From Bactericera cockerelli (Eukaryota; Arthropoda; Insecta; Hemiptera; Triozidae), in the NCBI GenBank assembly GCA_024516035.1, contig CM044964.1:22363806-22427805 (forward strand): DNA of 64,000 nt, in the 5' to 3' direction. Shown here in pieces: positions 11,751-23,300 of the stretch (positions within the stretch are counted from its first letter, which is position 1; every line of letters starts with the position of its first letter). The notes under the pieces were generated by a model. The model was not told the DNA's origin, did no database searches, and saw nothing but the letters and a program-made list of their open reading frames with translations. The position numbers and the translations under genes were made by a program.

Positions 11751-12169
11751 ATTTATTATTTATCTTAGAAGTCAAATAAAAATGGCTGAGAATGGGTCCT
11801 CTGTAACATACAAAAAAAAAAAAAAAAATATATATATGAAAAATAAAACAAATGATTTATCAATTATTATTATAATTTTTATTATTAGCTCGCCCTTGTA
11901 TATTACGTCCGGTTTCCACCAGGTCAGTCCTGTGATTGGTGACTCAATTTCCTACCCCAGATTATTGATTCCGCTAGCTGAAATATCTCGTTAACGGTTT
12001 CCTGTGATAATTCCTGAACTAATAGGTTTCCTGAAGGTGATTTATATAATCATCTTCCTGTAACTTTATAGCATTAGAGGTCGAGTAAGCTAAGAGTCAA
12101 AGTGGTGAGAAGATTAATAATAATAATGATTAATAATAATAACACAAAGTTAGTAAGTCACAATTTTAG
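11751..12169. other. AT-rich stretch, nothing recognised
   Basis: Poly(A) near 11813-11829 and scattered AAT runs. Confidence 0.5.
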
Positions 12170-12480
12170 TGGGTAAGTATAAGTATAAGTATATGTAGTG
12201 CTTTATTTAGACTGTCAGCACAAGACAGGTAGTCCCATTATGCCAACAGTTTCGCAGACTTTGCCACTTCAATATACAAAATCTTGTATTATTTTTTTGC
12301 CTATGCTTGTGCCTCTGGTACCTGCTTCACATTAAAGCAGCTACTCATTTTACCTCACAAGGTATGAGTACACCCCAAACATCCAAGTACAGAGCAGAAA
12401 AATTACTGCCCATCTGGGGATCGAACCCAGGCCACCATGCGTGCAATGCCTAGTGCGCTAACTCACTCTGCCACGATGAC
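12170..12480 (-). mobile_element. SINE family E with an AAGTAT-rich repeat (family M)
   Basis: 12172-12249 is family M (GTATAAGTATAAGTA, then GTGCTTTATTTAGACTG). 12250-12480 is a reverse family E SINE ending in its tRNA-like head (GGGGATCGAACCCAGG..). Confidence 0.8.
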
Positions 12481-12654
12481 TACTACCCAAGTGCAACACC
12501 CATACACAAACTTTACAATAAAGCGCCTTTTTCTCTCAATAAAAACCAGCCAGCATTTTTCTCTGCATACCTACTTCTTTCTTCTTTTGTCGCCTGCTTT
12601 CGAGTCTACGGACAAAACAGAATTGCAATACTAGTTTGTGCGGCTTCCTATAAC

Positions 12655-12930
12655 TTCCGAAAAATTTCTAATATTAGAAATCGGAAGTATTGTGTTCGTT
12701 TTTATAAAAAAAAATATTTTATTTATTTATACTTTATTATTTTTTTACAAAACAATCAACAACAACAATTTTTTTGTGTACAAAAAATAAAGAACATTAT
12801 TAATTTTTAATTACAATTGTTTTGTAATTCGGGGCAAAGTTACTGCCTTAGGCATTCTCTGCCACTTAAAATTTTTTTACTCCGATATAGATTTTCTTTC
12901 ATATTTCTGGACTTTTCATAACCTGTTGTT
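12655..12930 (+). repeat. Repeat family I split by a reverse family N repeat
   Basis: Family I starts at 12655 and resumes about 12870; between them lies a reverse copy of the sequence found at 38505-38675 (GGCAGAGAATGCC, TAAGGCA). Confidence 0.72.
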
Positions 12931-13249
12931 TTCTACTTTGATCTAGTAAATTATAATGGAACCAAATGTGTTTTTATTGGAATATAAACTACCTTTAAAG
13001 CATACATTTACCTTAATTTAAATAAATTATCGTGCAAAATTAAGACGCAAGAAAATCACTTTCCGAGTATTATTTAACTAACCAGGCGCGGCCGGTGGGA
13101 ATTTTTTAGGGGCCGCCACTTTTTTTTGGGGAAAAACTACCACCAATTTTTAATTGTAATAATAAAAATAGAGACGTGGGCATAGTACCGTTTTATAATT
13201 TTTTTATCATGCCAATAATAAGAATTATTGCCAATAATTATAAATAGTC

Positions 13250-13495
13250 ACTGCGGCAGAGTGAGTTAGCGCGCTAGGCATTGCTCGCACGGTGACCTGG
13301 GTTCGATCCCCAGCGGGGCAGGAATTTTTCTGTTCTGTACTTGGATGTTCGGGGTCCACTAATACCTCGTGAGTAAAAATGACTAGCTGCTCTGATGTGA
13401 AGCAGCGACCAGTGGCAGAATCATAGGCAAAACAAATATCAGATATTGTAAATTAAAGTGGTAAAGTCCTATGATTCTGCGCTGCCCATTAGAAC
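13250..13495 (+). mobile_element. SINE family E
   Basis: Head GCAGAGTGAGTTAGCGCGCT, box B GGTTCGATCCCCAGCGGGGC, body TACCTCGTGAG and GAAGCAGCGACCAGTGGC. Confidence 0.88.
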
Positions 13496-13974
13496 GGATT
13501 TTCATAAAACCTTTACCAAAGTTTTGCACAAGTTTTGCACAGTTTTGCACAACTTTTATTTAATTTTGGACAAGTGCGGTTCCGGAGATACTGTTTTTCA
13601 TTGCCTACGAGTCATGACATGAAAAAAAAACTTTTTTTTTTGTCCGGGGTAGCTCCAAACCTCCGGCCACGCCTACACACTAAATCTTTTTCTTCACTCT
13701 GAATTTCCTAAAAGTAAACACAGTAATAGGGAAATTTATATGTAATAAAACATCGTAGATAAACAATAAAAAAAAAAAATTAAATGAATACTTTTTTAAA
13801 AAAAAAACATTTTTTTATTTGGTTTAACGGCGCTCAAGGCAATAAGCCTTTCGTTCACGCCGGTAAAAAATCATTATTATTATTATTCTCTAGATATTCG
13901 TGATTTCAACGTCTCCAACCGTACATTTTTCTTTTCAAAATTCACAGTTAAAAAAAAAGAAAAAACATTTTCAA
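13496..13974. other. Intergenic upstream of the SLC5 gene
   Basis: GTTTTGCACA occurs three times at about 13524-13552; several A runs. No upstream exon could be identified. Confidence 0.5.
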
Positions 13975-14130
13975 AATTTCCCGCCCTTTTCTTTTGTTTA
14001 CACAAAAAAAATTGCGCCAATTTTCTTTGTTTACATTTTCTTGCCGCCATTCTCCTCCCGCCACCAGGATCGCGCCAATTTTCTTTGTTTACATTGTCTT
14101 GCCGCCATTTTCGTCCCGCCCCCCCAGGTG
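13975..14130 (+). promoter_or_regulatory. Tandemly duplicated upstream module of exon 1 (promoter or splice-acceptor region)
   Basis: Two copies of a 58-60 bp module start with GCGCCAA at 14014 and 14072. Each holds TTTCTTTGTTTACAT, then CTTGCCGCCAT, then a C-rich run ending in CAG (14065-14067 and 14125-14127). TGTTTAC is the forkhead-type core and occurs three times (also near 13994); GCCGCCAT resembles the YY1/Pho core. The C-rich run plus CAG could equally be a 3' splice site for an upstream 5' UTR exon. The duplication is seen directly; the roles are inferred. Confidence 0.5.
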
Positions 14131-14327
14131 ATGGGGAGTCTCCTGATCGACTATGCCGTGTTCGTTCTCCTCCTCGCCACCTCCATCGGCGTCACGATTT
14201 GGTCCAAGCTGTCTGGCCCGAAGGGAGAAAACGAAAAACGACTACGTGTTCGCGGCGAACAACGTCTCGATGGCGGCCATGATACTTTCGATAGCGCGCG
14301 GCTTTCTCGGAGTCCGCGTGTTTCTGG
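14131..14327 (+). CDS. SLC5 exon 1 (N-terminus, helices 1-2), with a 1-base frameshift
   Basis: The first coding exon starts at ATG 14131 (MGSLLIDYAVFVLLLATSIG, helix 1). The frame is correct up to GPKGEN, then shifts. The continuation NDYVFAANNVSMAAM and GFLGVRVFLG is in the next frame and joins exon 2 in phase. One extra base in the five-A run at 14234-14238 explains the break: with four A's the codons read E-N-D-Y, matching the usual SLC5 spacing between helix 1 and the DY(L/V) motif. It may be a sequencing error or a real null allele. The donor is GTGAGT at 14328 and the exon ends on codon base 1. ATG 14131 was chosen because SLC5 proteins begin just before this DY-containing helix; a CAG|GTG lies 3 bases upstream, so a 5' UTR exon may splice here. 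Confidence 0.82.
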
Positions 14328-17300
14328 GTGAGTACTTTTTTTTTTTTTTTTTTTTTCGAATTTACGGAATACGAATCCATTTTTATAACACGCGGACCTA
14401 CTTTACTGCAGTCGGTCGAACCTGGTTTTATTGTTTAGTATTATTATTTATACTGGCTGGGGGACTATAAACAGGGAGTAGACCAGCAGTCTGGCTGGGG
14501 GACTATAAACAGAGAGTAGACCAGCAGTCTGGCTAGGGGACTATAAACAGAGAGTAGACCAGCAGTCTGGCTGGGGACTATAAACAGAGAGTAGACCAGC
14601 AGTTTGGCTGGGGGACTATAAACAGAGAGTAGACCAGCAGTCTGGCTGGGGGACTATAAACAGGGAGTAGACCAGCAGTCTGGCTGGGAGACTATAAACC
14701 AGCATCGGCTTGGTTCTGGGAGCCCTTGTCAATTATCAGCCTCCTTGTAAAGACAGTGGTAGAAGTGCTGAATCATTTCTCCACTGTCTGGCTACCATCG
14801 TTTACGATGACGCCACTCTATATATAATTTTATTATTATTATTATTATCTGATCTGGTTACAGGGTTTTCAGTGAAACCCTAACAATTAACACTGTGACC
14901 TAATTAGATCTATTGTGACCAGTTGATTCTCTTTGGTTTTAACGTCCTGATTGAGATACATAGTCAGGACGGGGGTTTTACTCTCCATTTGCTGGGAATC
15001 GTACCAGCTACCCACATTAACCTCACCCAGCCTGGGTAGGGCTGGAAATGCCAGCCTCACCTGTTTGGAGGGATCAGAGTTTTTTTCTCGAAAAGTCTGC
15101 TCCAACCGGGGGTCGAACTCGGGATCTCTGGACTACAAGCAGTAGTCACAACCATTACGCCACGGATTGTTTAGTAAGTAAAAAAAAAAATGTTTCAATT
15201 TTTTTTCTCCATTAAACAAGGTTATTTTTTGCTAGATTTATTGTACTAATATGATTTCAGCAGAATCTCTTCCCCCTCCCACTCGTATACTAAATAGTTC
15301 AACTTATAGTTACTTCTAGCGTTAGATTAAGAATTAGTAATAATATATGTACAATTGTACATACATTAAGTTCACTAAAATTTGTTTAAATATTAAATTT
15401 GTAAAATTAGAACATTTTATTTTTTCCCCTTAATTTGTAAAAAAACTGGTCGTTGCCCACTCTACAACTGTCACAATAATTGTCCTCACGAGGCTAGGGT
15501 AGGCACCGATATTATTTTAATGTACAGAGCCGACAAAATTCCGATCACGCCGGCATTCGAAGCCGGGTCACCTGTAGTGCAAGCCAAGTATGCTAACGCT
15601 AGCCGCTAATCTAAGGTGACTACTCTGATTCGGAGAGACACAGTTCTTAAATCTCTTAAATTCCAATCTGTGTTCTGACTTTTCCCCAGTTTAAAACATG
15701 TCCAGCATATGGGGTTTCTTCCATTTTTCAGAAAAATGGAAATTCTAATCTCATGTAATTAGTCACTGTGGCAGAGCGAGTTAGCGCGCTAGGCATTGCA
15801 CACATGGTGACCTGGGTTCGATTCCCAGCGGGGGAGGATTTTTTCTGCTCTGCACTTGGATGTTCGGGGTCCACTTATACCTCGTGAGGAAAAATGAGTA
15901 GCTGCTTTAATGTGAAGCAGCGACCAGTGGCAGAATCTTAGGCAAAAAAATAATACAAGATATTGTAAATTAAAGTGGTAAAGTCCTATGATTCTGCGCT
16001 ACCCACTAACATTGTATTATAATAAAAAGAAAAAGCATTACTATTATTATTATTATTAATCTCATGTAATTCAATTCTCTCCTACAGGGTACCCGTCAGA
16101 ACTGTACTACCGAGGTAGTGAGATGTGGGAGACCCTGTATGGGATGGTGCTGGCCTTCCCCATTGTACTATATTTCTTTGTTCCCGTGTACTTAAACCTA
16201 GGTGTAACTTCCGTGTATCAGGTAACTATTCTACTTACACACCCTGTAAAGCCTACACTTTTTCTTTTTTCCCGCTCAGGTACCTAACTATTAAACACCC
16301 TGTATATATATTTTTTATTTATTTTTTATTTTTTTAATTTTTTTAGTTGTAATATCACGAAATTGATTAACTTAAATGTGATAACTTTAATTTAATCTAA
16401 TAATAATAATAATAACAGGTAATCTAACAAGGGCAAAATATATATAAATTAATAAAGCTAATAAGTCCGGAACTAAAGCTGTTAATTATTATACTAATAA
16501 CACTCCTTATTGAAGGTAAACACCAGGCGAGGTTAATGCTCAAACCATTTTCTTCCACCTAACCTTTAGAGTCTCATTATTATGTGATCACAAACTCAAA
16601 TTAATGAGGACAAATTCTTGCACTGGTTGGGATTCGAAGCAACGGATCCCTACGCTACCTGGATTACCAGACTAGCGCGTTAACCACTTGACTACCAGCC
16701 ACCACTGGTCACTGCAATGGCTGGTCTTCTTATTTTCTGTTACATATTTTTCATCACGAGGCAAAATAAAAGCTATAATGTACGTAATTAGATATAAGTG
16801 AAAGTATATAAAAAGTATGTAGGTACACAAAAATAACCGGTTGATACCTGTTTTCGAACTGATTTACAATTATAAAAAAATAAAGGTTATCTTATAATGG
16901 CGACTCCAAAAACACAATTATTATGCTATTATAATTAACCCATATTCGTTTTGTTTTACCTACGTTTTAGCATCACTATAGGTAAATCCAACGTTAATAA
17001 GATGAGTTGAAAATTAATGTTCTTACCTCAAAAAGATTTGAAAAAAAGGTAAAGATTTTTGTTTGTTTGTTTAATGTTAACGTATTTTTTTCAAGTGTAA
17101 TACAAAAAAAACATAATTATTTTATAAGTTGACATACACGCAATAACATTACAATACACTGTTAAAGAGATGGTAGAAGGCAGTCAAGTGCTTAACAGGC
17201 TATAGTCTGGTAATCCAGGTAGCGTAGGGGTCCGTTGGTTCGAATCCCACCCAGTGCATGAATTTTTCCTCATTAATTTGAGTATGCGACCACATAAAAA

Positions 17301-20300
17301 TTACGTGGTGGAAAATGCTTTGAGCATTAACCTCGCCTGGTGGTTACCTTCCACTAAAGAGAATTACTATTAGAGGGAGGATTAAGATAATCAAGAAAGA
17401 TAAGAATGAAGAAGAATGGGAAGTAGTATTATTTCTACACTAAATTTTTAAATCAATGTTTACAAATATAGGTATGAGTAGATAAGGGTTATTTAAAAGA
17501 GAGAGAGAGAGAGAGAGATAAGAGAAGTGGAAAAAGAGCTAGAGTTATTTGTATTATACTGTCGACATTACGAGATCTAATGATAATGCATCATATCTGC
17601 AACCGACCATCATATTCCAATATCCAATAATCGGGGTTATTGCCTGTGGCAATCTCTTCCACTCAACCCTTATGAAAACGATGAAAATCACAATGAAAAT
17701 CATCACACGTTTCTAGAATAATAAATGCTTAATTAATATGATTGGAATTGGTAAACAAACTCAAACTCTTTAGATAGTAAAAACTACTTTGAGAATAAGA
17801 AAAACATAGTACAGTGAAAAATATTGATCGGCTACAAAATTCATGGCTACAAAAATTTTGTTCACATAATATATGTGCACAATACATTCGGTCACAATGT
17901 TCACAAGTCTATATATTTAGCTGGGCATTCCTTAACACCAAAAGTTTGTGCACATATGTGTACACTGGGCGCGAAGAGGCTATAAATCCCATTTTAGTCT
18001 GGTTTATGTGGCAGCTCCCCCAAATATTTTCTCACCAGCCGCGGCTGGTAGGGTCAGACCCGTGTTAGGGCGAAATCCCATCTGAGTCTACCTACCACTA
18101 GAGATAACGTACTACAAAGTATGATAAGATAGGTAATAGAAGCACTCATTTTTTTGGCGATTTATAAGAGTAGACTCATACTTTGGTGATAATAATTATA
18201 TTAAATGAATGCAGCCTCATACCCTATATTATCTCATACAACTACACGAAATGTGCTACTTGTGCTGTGGCGTAATATCACTTGGTAACGCGCGAATCAT
18301 TTTGATTGACTTGGCGGGTCGGAGCGATACCGCGCTCCTTAATAATAGCTAACCCTATAATGAGTAGTCACCGTGGCCAAGTGGCTAGCGCACTAAGCTT
18401 GCACGCACGATGACCTGGGTTCGATCCCCAGCGAGGCAGATTTTTTCTGCTCTGTACTTGAAGGTTTGGGGTTCACTCATACCTCGTGAGAAAAAATGGA
18501 AAGCTGCATGATTGAAAGTGAGCAGCGACCAGTGGCGGATTTTAAGTATACGGGAATGTCCTATAAATCTGCTCTACCGACTAAAATTGTGATAAAATAA
18601 CACGAAGAAACACATTATTCGTATATCAGCTGTCTCGAAAAAGATCTACGTATGTTACAAATTTGATATTGCAAATTTGAATGATCTAAAAAGTTTTTAG
18701 TAGATAGGTATACTTAGCTACTATATTTTTGGAAAATGGTTTCAAAATAAGGTCTTGTAATCATTTTTTTTTTTTTAAAGCCATGTATTCTAATCCCCCC
18801 TCAGATAATTATTTTTAAATCAAACCTTTGTAACACATTACATAGAGACATGCATTTTTTTAAAAAGATGAGTGTTTCACAGCCGTTTTTATTTCGTAGC
18901 CATGAAACAGGAGCTACTGTAGACGCTTGTGGTCTGTGTTGTAGCCTGCCCATCCCGTAGCATGCCTCCCCTCTGATGGACGAGAAGTGACACAAGTAGA
19001 ATAAAAAGTAAGGACGAAATACATAAGCAAAGATCCCGTTATAACTCGGCCTCGTTTATCCGAGGCTCAACATATTATACTCTAAAGATTCGTCTCGACC
19101 ACCGCTATCTTTTGCCCCCACTTCCACCCCCCTACATCAATTCTACCCCCCTCTTGGGTGTTGCTAGGTCAACACAAGCGTGCCGGAAGGTTTCCCTTAC
19201 AAACAACTATAAGAGATACCTTATTATTATTATTTTTTTTTTTCAAGAATTGTCCTTTATTTTTGTACATCATTTCATTACAATATTTTGAATAACATAA
19301 TAAATATATAAGTAGTTAAAATGAATCAAATAAAATACTTATGAGTATGCACTATTATACTATCACACTAAGGTACCTGGGAAACCAGGCACCTTGTTTT
19401 TGATAGTAGAGTTTTTTGTTTTTTTTTTATATATAGTTATTTTTTGTTATAGAGTAGATAGTGATTTTTTCTTCTTGTTACGCCGTCTCCGAACCAAGGT
19501 TGGCGATCATAATGGCAGTGTTTTCTCTTGATTGAAGTGTGATGTAAATTTCTGAAGATGTAAGACCCGTCCAACGCTTGATATCATCTATCCACATATT
19601 TCTTGGCCTTCCCCTTGATCTTGATCCTTCAATATCTCCTTGGATGATCAACCTTAATAGAGCATACTTCTCGCCGCGTAAGACATGTCCAAAGTATTGT
19701 ATTTTTCTAGTTTTGATAGTAGTTATGAGCAACTCTTTATCTTTCCGCATTCTATTTAGTACTTCCACGTTTGTTTCTTTCTGCATCCAAGATATTTTTA
19801 GGATTCTACGATATAAGTACATTTCAAATGCTTCGATCCTTTTTTTTTTTGCCAGATAGTGATAGATAGTATTATTTATTGTTCTCTTCTCGCCCCCAGT
19901 ACTTGGACATACCTTATTATTTATTGTTCTCTTCTCGCCCCCAGTACTTGGACATGCGGTTCAAGTCCCGCCTGGTGAGGCGACTCGCCTCGGGCACCTA
20001 TCTGTTCCGCAGCCTGCTCAACCTGGGCGTGACGGTCTACACGCCCTGTGTGGCGCTCAAAACCGTCATCGGGTTCCCCTACTCCTTCTCCATCATCAGC
20101 ATCACCTTCATCGCCATTCTGTTCACCATCATGGTAAGTGCAATACAATACAATACAATACATCATCAGTATCACCTTCATTGGCATTCTGTTCACCATC
20201 ATGGTAAGTGCAATACAATACAATACATCATCAGTATCACCTTCATTGGCATTCTGTTCACCATCATGGTAAGTGCAATACAATACAAGACAATACAATA

Positions 20301-23300
20301 CAATACAATACATCATCAGCATCACCTTCATTGGCATTCTGTTCACCATCATGGTAAGTGCAATACAATACAATACATCATCAGTATCACCTTCATTGGC
20401 ATTCTGTTCACCATCATGGTAAGTGCAATACAATACAATACAAGACAATGCAATACATCATCAGCATCACCTTCATTGCCATCCTGTTCACCATCATGGT
20501 AAGTGCAATACAATACAATACAATACAATACATCATCATTCGATTAACGGGATATCAGGATATTAATCGCTATATCACGATTGTGATTGACACAAATATG
20601 CAAAAATGCTAAGAATAATATTGACTTATTGATTCAATATTATTAATTGATCGTCCAAGGTTTTTTCATATTTAATTATGAACATATTATTACTCTTATT
20701 TTCTTTGCTGATGATGTATTGTATTTTGTCTTTTCTTTATTTAAATATAATTTAAACTAGGTCATTGTTCTTTGGGAATATTTGTATATTCCTTGTTTAT
20801 TCTTTGGTGCAGTGGTAGCCAAGTGGTTAAAGCGCTAGTCTGGTAATCCAGGTAGCTTAGGGGTCCGTTGGTTCGAATCCCACCCAATGCATGAATCATT
20901 CTTTTGAGTTTGTAACCACATAATAATAAGACTCTGAGGGTTAGGTGGTAGAAAATGCTTTTAGCATTAACCTCGCCTGGTGGTTACCTTCCACTAAAGA
21001 GTGTTATTATTATTATTTCGTTTTATTTCTCATATTTATACATATTATATGGTATTAAATATTATTCTATGGGCTAGCAGTAGCAAACATAGAAGTATTC
21101 AATTGTTGATAAGGAGATGTTGATATTATGATGAGTGGGACAAGAATCTTCTGAGCAGGTGACAATTTTCGAGCAGGACAGCTTTTTGCATTTCATGTAC
21201 AAGTGATAGAGGCAGGTTGATGTTCTTAGTGTGGGTGTAGAAACTGCAATGAATTACTCCGTTTGTGGATATGATGACGGGGATGGTTTCTTTATTATCA
21301 TTATTATTCTCTGATTCACTCACCTATTGAATCCCTTACCTATAGGATGGTCACCTTCCACTAAAGAGTGTCATTATTATTCTCTGGGTGACTCACCTAT
21401 TGAATCCCTTACCTACAGGGTGGTCACCTTCCACTAAAGAGTGTTATTATTATTATTCTCTGGGTGGCTCACCTGTTGAATCCCTCCCTTACCTACAGGG
21501 TGGTCACCTTCCACTAAAGAGTGTTATTATTATTATTCTCTGGGTGGCTCACCTGTTGAATCCCTCCCTTACCTACAGGGTGGTCACCTTCCACTAAAGA
21601 GTGTTATTATTATTATTCTCTGAGTGACTCACCTGTTGAATCCCATTACTACAGGGTGGTTACCTTCCACTAAAGAGTGTTATTATTATTATTCTCTGGG
21701 TGGCTCACCTGTTGAATCCCTTACCTACAGGGTGGTCACCTTCCACTAAAGAGTGTTATTATTATTATTCTCTGGGTGGCTCACCTGTTGAATCCCTCCC
21801 TTACCTACAGGGTGGTCACCTTCCACTAAAGAGTGTTATTATTATTATTCTCTGGGTGGCTCACCTGTTGAATCCCTCCCTTACCTACAGGGTGGTCACC
21901 TTCCACTAAAGAGTGTTATTATTATTATTCTCTGGGTGACTCACTTGTTGAATCCCTTACCTACAGGGTGGTCACCTTCCACTAAAGAGTGTTATTATTA
22001 TTATTCTCTGGGTGACTCACTTGTTGAATCCCTTACCTACAGGGTGGTCACCTTCCACTAAAGAGTGTTATTATTATTATTCTCTGGGTGACTCACTTGT
22101 TGAATCCCTTACCTACAGGGTGGTCACCTTCCACTAAAGAGTGTTGTTATTATTATTCTCTGAGTGACCCACCTATTGAATCCCTTACCTACAGGGTGGT
22201 CACCTTCCACTAAAGAGTGTTATTATTATTCTCTGGGTGACTCACCTGTTGAATCCCTTACCTACAGGGTGGTCACTGTTGGAGTTCGCCTAGATTGAGC
22301 GGCCAGCAATTAACGCTGAGTACCGAAATAGACTAGACGGCAGTCATAATTCTCAATTTCGTACACTCTTGACTTTCCAATTTTCTGTCATAAAATACAG
22401 GGTGGACCAAAAAAACGTTTACACCCGTTAATGGTAGATTACTGACGACATTTCCAGGCCGGATCTGCAATCCGTTTTTTCGGATTCGCCTTTATAACTG
22501 CACAAAGTGATTTTTTGCAACTTTCTGAAAAAGTCCGACTTTGGTTTATTCTTCAGGTCAGAACTTTTTTCCTATTTAAGATGAGTTGATTCTGAACATT
22601 TCTGCAGAAAGCCAACAAAATTTCGATGTTTCTAGCTACACTACTTTGTTTTTTACGATTTGGTTTGGCATCTTTTTTGACACCTGAATAGAAAAAAAAT
22701 TCTCATGTAAGTTTTTTACACTTTGAAACACTCAAGATTTTCCCGAGCAAATTTTGGCACAGACATGGGCAAGTTTGATAAAAGTTGGCGGCCACCCCAA
22801 GGATGCTAAAAAATAATTTTACGATTTTTTATCACGTGATCTTCTGGGAAAACGAACCAGGTAAGTCTCAAAAAATGATGTTCAAAATCTTAAAAGTGTT
22901 GACCGTGTAGGGTCGTCTTGTACTCAAAGAGTAATTAGCTATTTATGTCTGATAATTATTTTCCTTGGAATTAATTAAAGGCCAGTCAAATGAATGATTG
23001 TTTGTTTCTCGATGATAGTTTTCAAGCATATTTTTCTGCATTCTATGAAATATTATTTTTAAACTTCTTGAGTTTTTTTAGTACAAGTTACATAATAATT
23101 ATTATTCGGATGCTGAAATGGCAGATTTGCATTTGGCAGAATATGGAGCTGCCAACAGGAACATTTGGGATCACGTGAAAAACATAGTTTACGAAATACC
23201 AGTGGAGACGCAAGAGTAGCAGAATCTGGTAGCAAGAATCCTGTTGGCATTTGATGACCTGACAGAAAAACTTGAAATCTTCCGCAACATTAGACGGAAC

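Noticed and set aside
13250..13325. Functional tRNA gene on + strand
   Set aside because: Part of SINE family E, with the same body in at least six other places.
19921..20448. 175-codon frame on the reverse strand of exon 3
   Set aside because: It mirrors the exon 3 donor array; the + strand frame carries clear SLC5 sequence.
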